A DNA stretch of 5,939 nt from Planctomycetota bacterium (lineage in GTDB: Bacteria > Planctomycetota > Phycisphaerae > UBA1845 > CAIVHJ01). The number at the start of each line of letters is the position of its first letter. Position 1 is the first letter of the stretch. The stretch lies in the NCBI GenBank assembly GCA_022573485.1, contig JACZTW010000243.1:1-5939 (forward strand), given 5' to 3'. The position numbers were made by a program, and so were the translations under genes. Below, piece by piece: positions 5,761 through 5,939 of the stretch. A model generated the notes under the pieces. The model did not search any database. It was not told where the DNA came from and saw only the letters and a list, made by a program, of their open reading frames with translations.

Positions 5761-5777
5761 AGGACTGAGGACTGAGG
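5761..5777. repeat. Heptamer tandem repeat (AGGACTG, two copies plus AGG)
   Basis: AGGACTG occurs at 5761-5767 and 5768-5774, followed by AGG. The left edge also forms a small palindrome CTCAG-GA-CTGAG (5758-5769). The 7-bp period equals that of the second array at 5813-5840. Confidence 0.6.
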
Positions 5778-5787
5778 TCGGAGCGTA

Positions 5788-5808
5788 GCGGAGATCCGCC
5801 GTAGGCGG
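5788..5808. repeat. Overlapping palindromes
   Basis: GCGGA-GA-TCCGC (5788-5799) and CCGCC-GTA-GGCGG (5796-5808) are perfect 5-bp stems that share CCGC, so only one can form at a time. They lie between the two heptamer arrays, in the presumed 3' untranslated RNA of the right-edge gene. Confidence 0.55.
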
Positions 5809-5812
5809 GACT

Positions 5813-5840
5813 GACAACTGACAACTGACAACTGACAACT
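5813..5840. repeat. Heptamer tandem repeat (GACAACT, four perfect copies)
   Basis: Four perfect head-to-tail copies occupy 5813-5840, preceded by a partial ACT. On the minus strand the unit is AGTTGTC. This resembles the short tandemly repeated repetitive (STRR) heptamers known from cyanobacterial genomes. The array begins 7 bp after the stop codon of the right-edge gene. Confidence 0.8.
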
Positions 5841-5847
5841 TCTTCCA

Positions 5848-5939
5848 TCAGTTCGGATTCACTTCGCTCAACGGCTCGCGAACCTTGTAGATCACCTCTG
5901 GACGTTCGGCCGGATCGTCACTGAGCAGGAGGTTCGAGC
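5848..5939 (-). CDS. C-terminal fragment of an unidentified protein
   Basis: A minus-strand frame enters from the right edge and ends at TGA (5850-5848), giving 29 complete residues that begin SNLLLSDDPAERPEV and end REPLSEVNPN. Codon choice is strongly G/C at the third position, like the other genes here, and the fragment is followed by a repeat-rich tail and a strong terminator, so it is very likely the true end of a gene. Too little is visible to name a family; I see no motif. Confidence 0.65.
   Translation of the reverse strand, partial: SNLLLSDDPAERPEVIYKVREPLSEVNPN

Larger units (their letters stand above)
5500..5847. other. Repeat-rich non-coding stretch between two minus-strand genes
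   Basis: These 348 bp hold, from left to right, two copies of a REP-like element, an extended -10 promoter, an intrinsic terminator, an AGGACTG heptamer array, overlapping palindromes and a GACAACT heptamer array. Minus-frame translation across 5500-5676 stays open but is rich in Cys and Arg, with SARAEA repeated because of the DNA repeat, so I do not regard it as a real coding region. Confidence 0.6.

Noticed and set aside
5813..5840. CRISPR array or attachment site
   Set aside because: Repeats are 7 bp, contiguous and without spacers; no integrase or cas gene is in the window.

Overview
The window is a compact bacterial segment of moderately high G+C with tightly packed genes and strong G/C preference at third codon positions. 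A GAF-SpoIIE-type phosphatase, a planctomycete-style sugar phosphate isomerase, a prepilin-like protein with a degenerate processing site, and short palindromic and heptamer repeats between genes together suggest a Planctomycetota-like organism (perhaps Phycisphaerae). This placement is an inference from style only; no marker gene settles it.

Left part (1-2672): two divergent genes flank a 256-bp intergenic region. On the minus strand is the N-terminal 218 codons of a xylose-isomerase-like TIM-barrel protein (sugar phosphate isomerase/epimerase), running off the left edge. On the plus strand is a 586-residue signalling protein: an N-terminal sensor-like region, a GAF domain and a C-terminal SpoIIE/PP2C phosphatase with all its metal-binding aspartates. 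The plus reading frame stays open far upstream, to about position 48, only because it lies antisense to the isomerase gene; the real start is near 912.

Middle (2682-3342): a GbsR/MarR-type winged-helix regulator on the minus strand converges on the phosphatase gene with a 9-bp gap. It has a good ribosome binding site. A candidate promoter lies upstream, with a 15-bp inverted repeat in its spacer that could be an operator.

Right part (3343-5693, minus strand): a three-gene, overlapping operon-like cluster, read right to left: a GspG-like pseudopilin, purE (N5-CAIR mutase, purine synthesis) and mtnA (methylthioribose-1-phosphate isomerase, methionine salvage). The stop/start overlaps are 8 and 4 nt. 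An extended -10 promoter lies upstream, just after a strong intrinsic terminator that ends the previous transcript.

Far right (5500-5939): a non-coding stretch of about 350 bp rich in small repeats: two copies of a CTTCAGCCCGCG element exactly 60 bp apart, two heptamer tandem arrays and overlapping palindromes. It is followed by the C-terminal 29 residues of an unidentified minus-strand gene.

I see no mobile element, CRISPR array, tRNA or rRNA, and nothing that amounts to a clearly new biological system. The most interesting points are substitutions at conserved positions in PurE and the isomerase, the putative operator of the GbsR-like gene, and the repeat-rich leader of the pseudopilin-purE-mtnA cluster.
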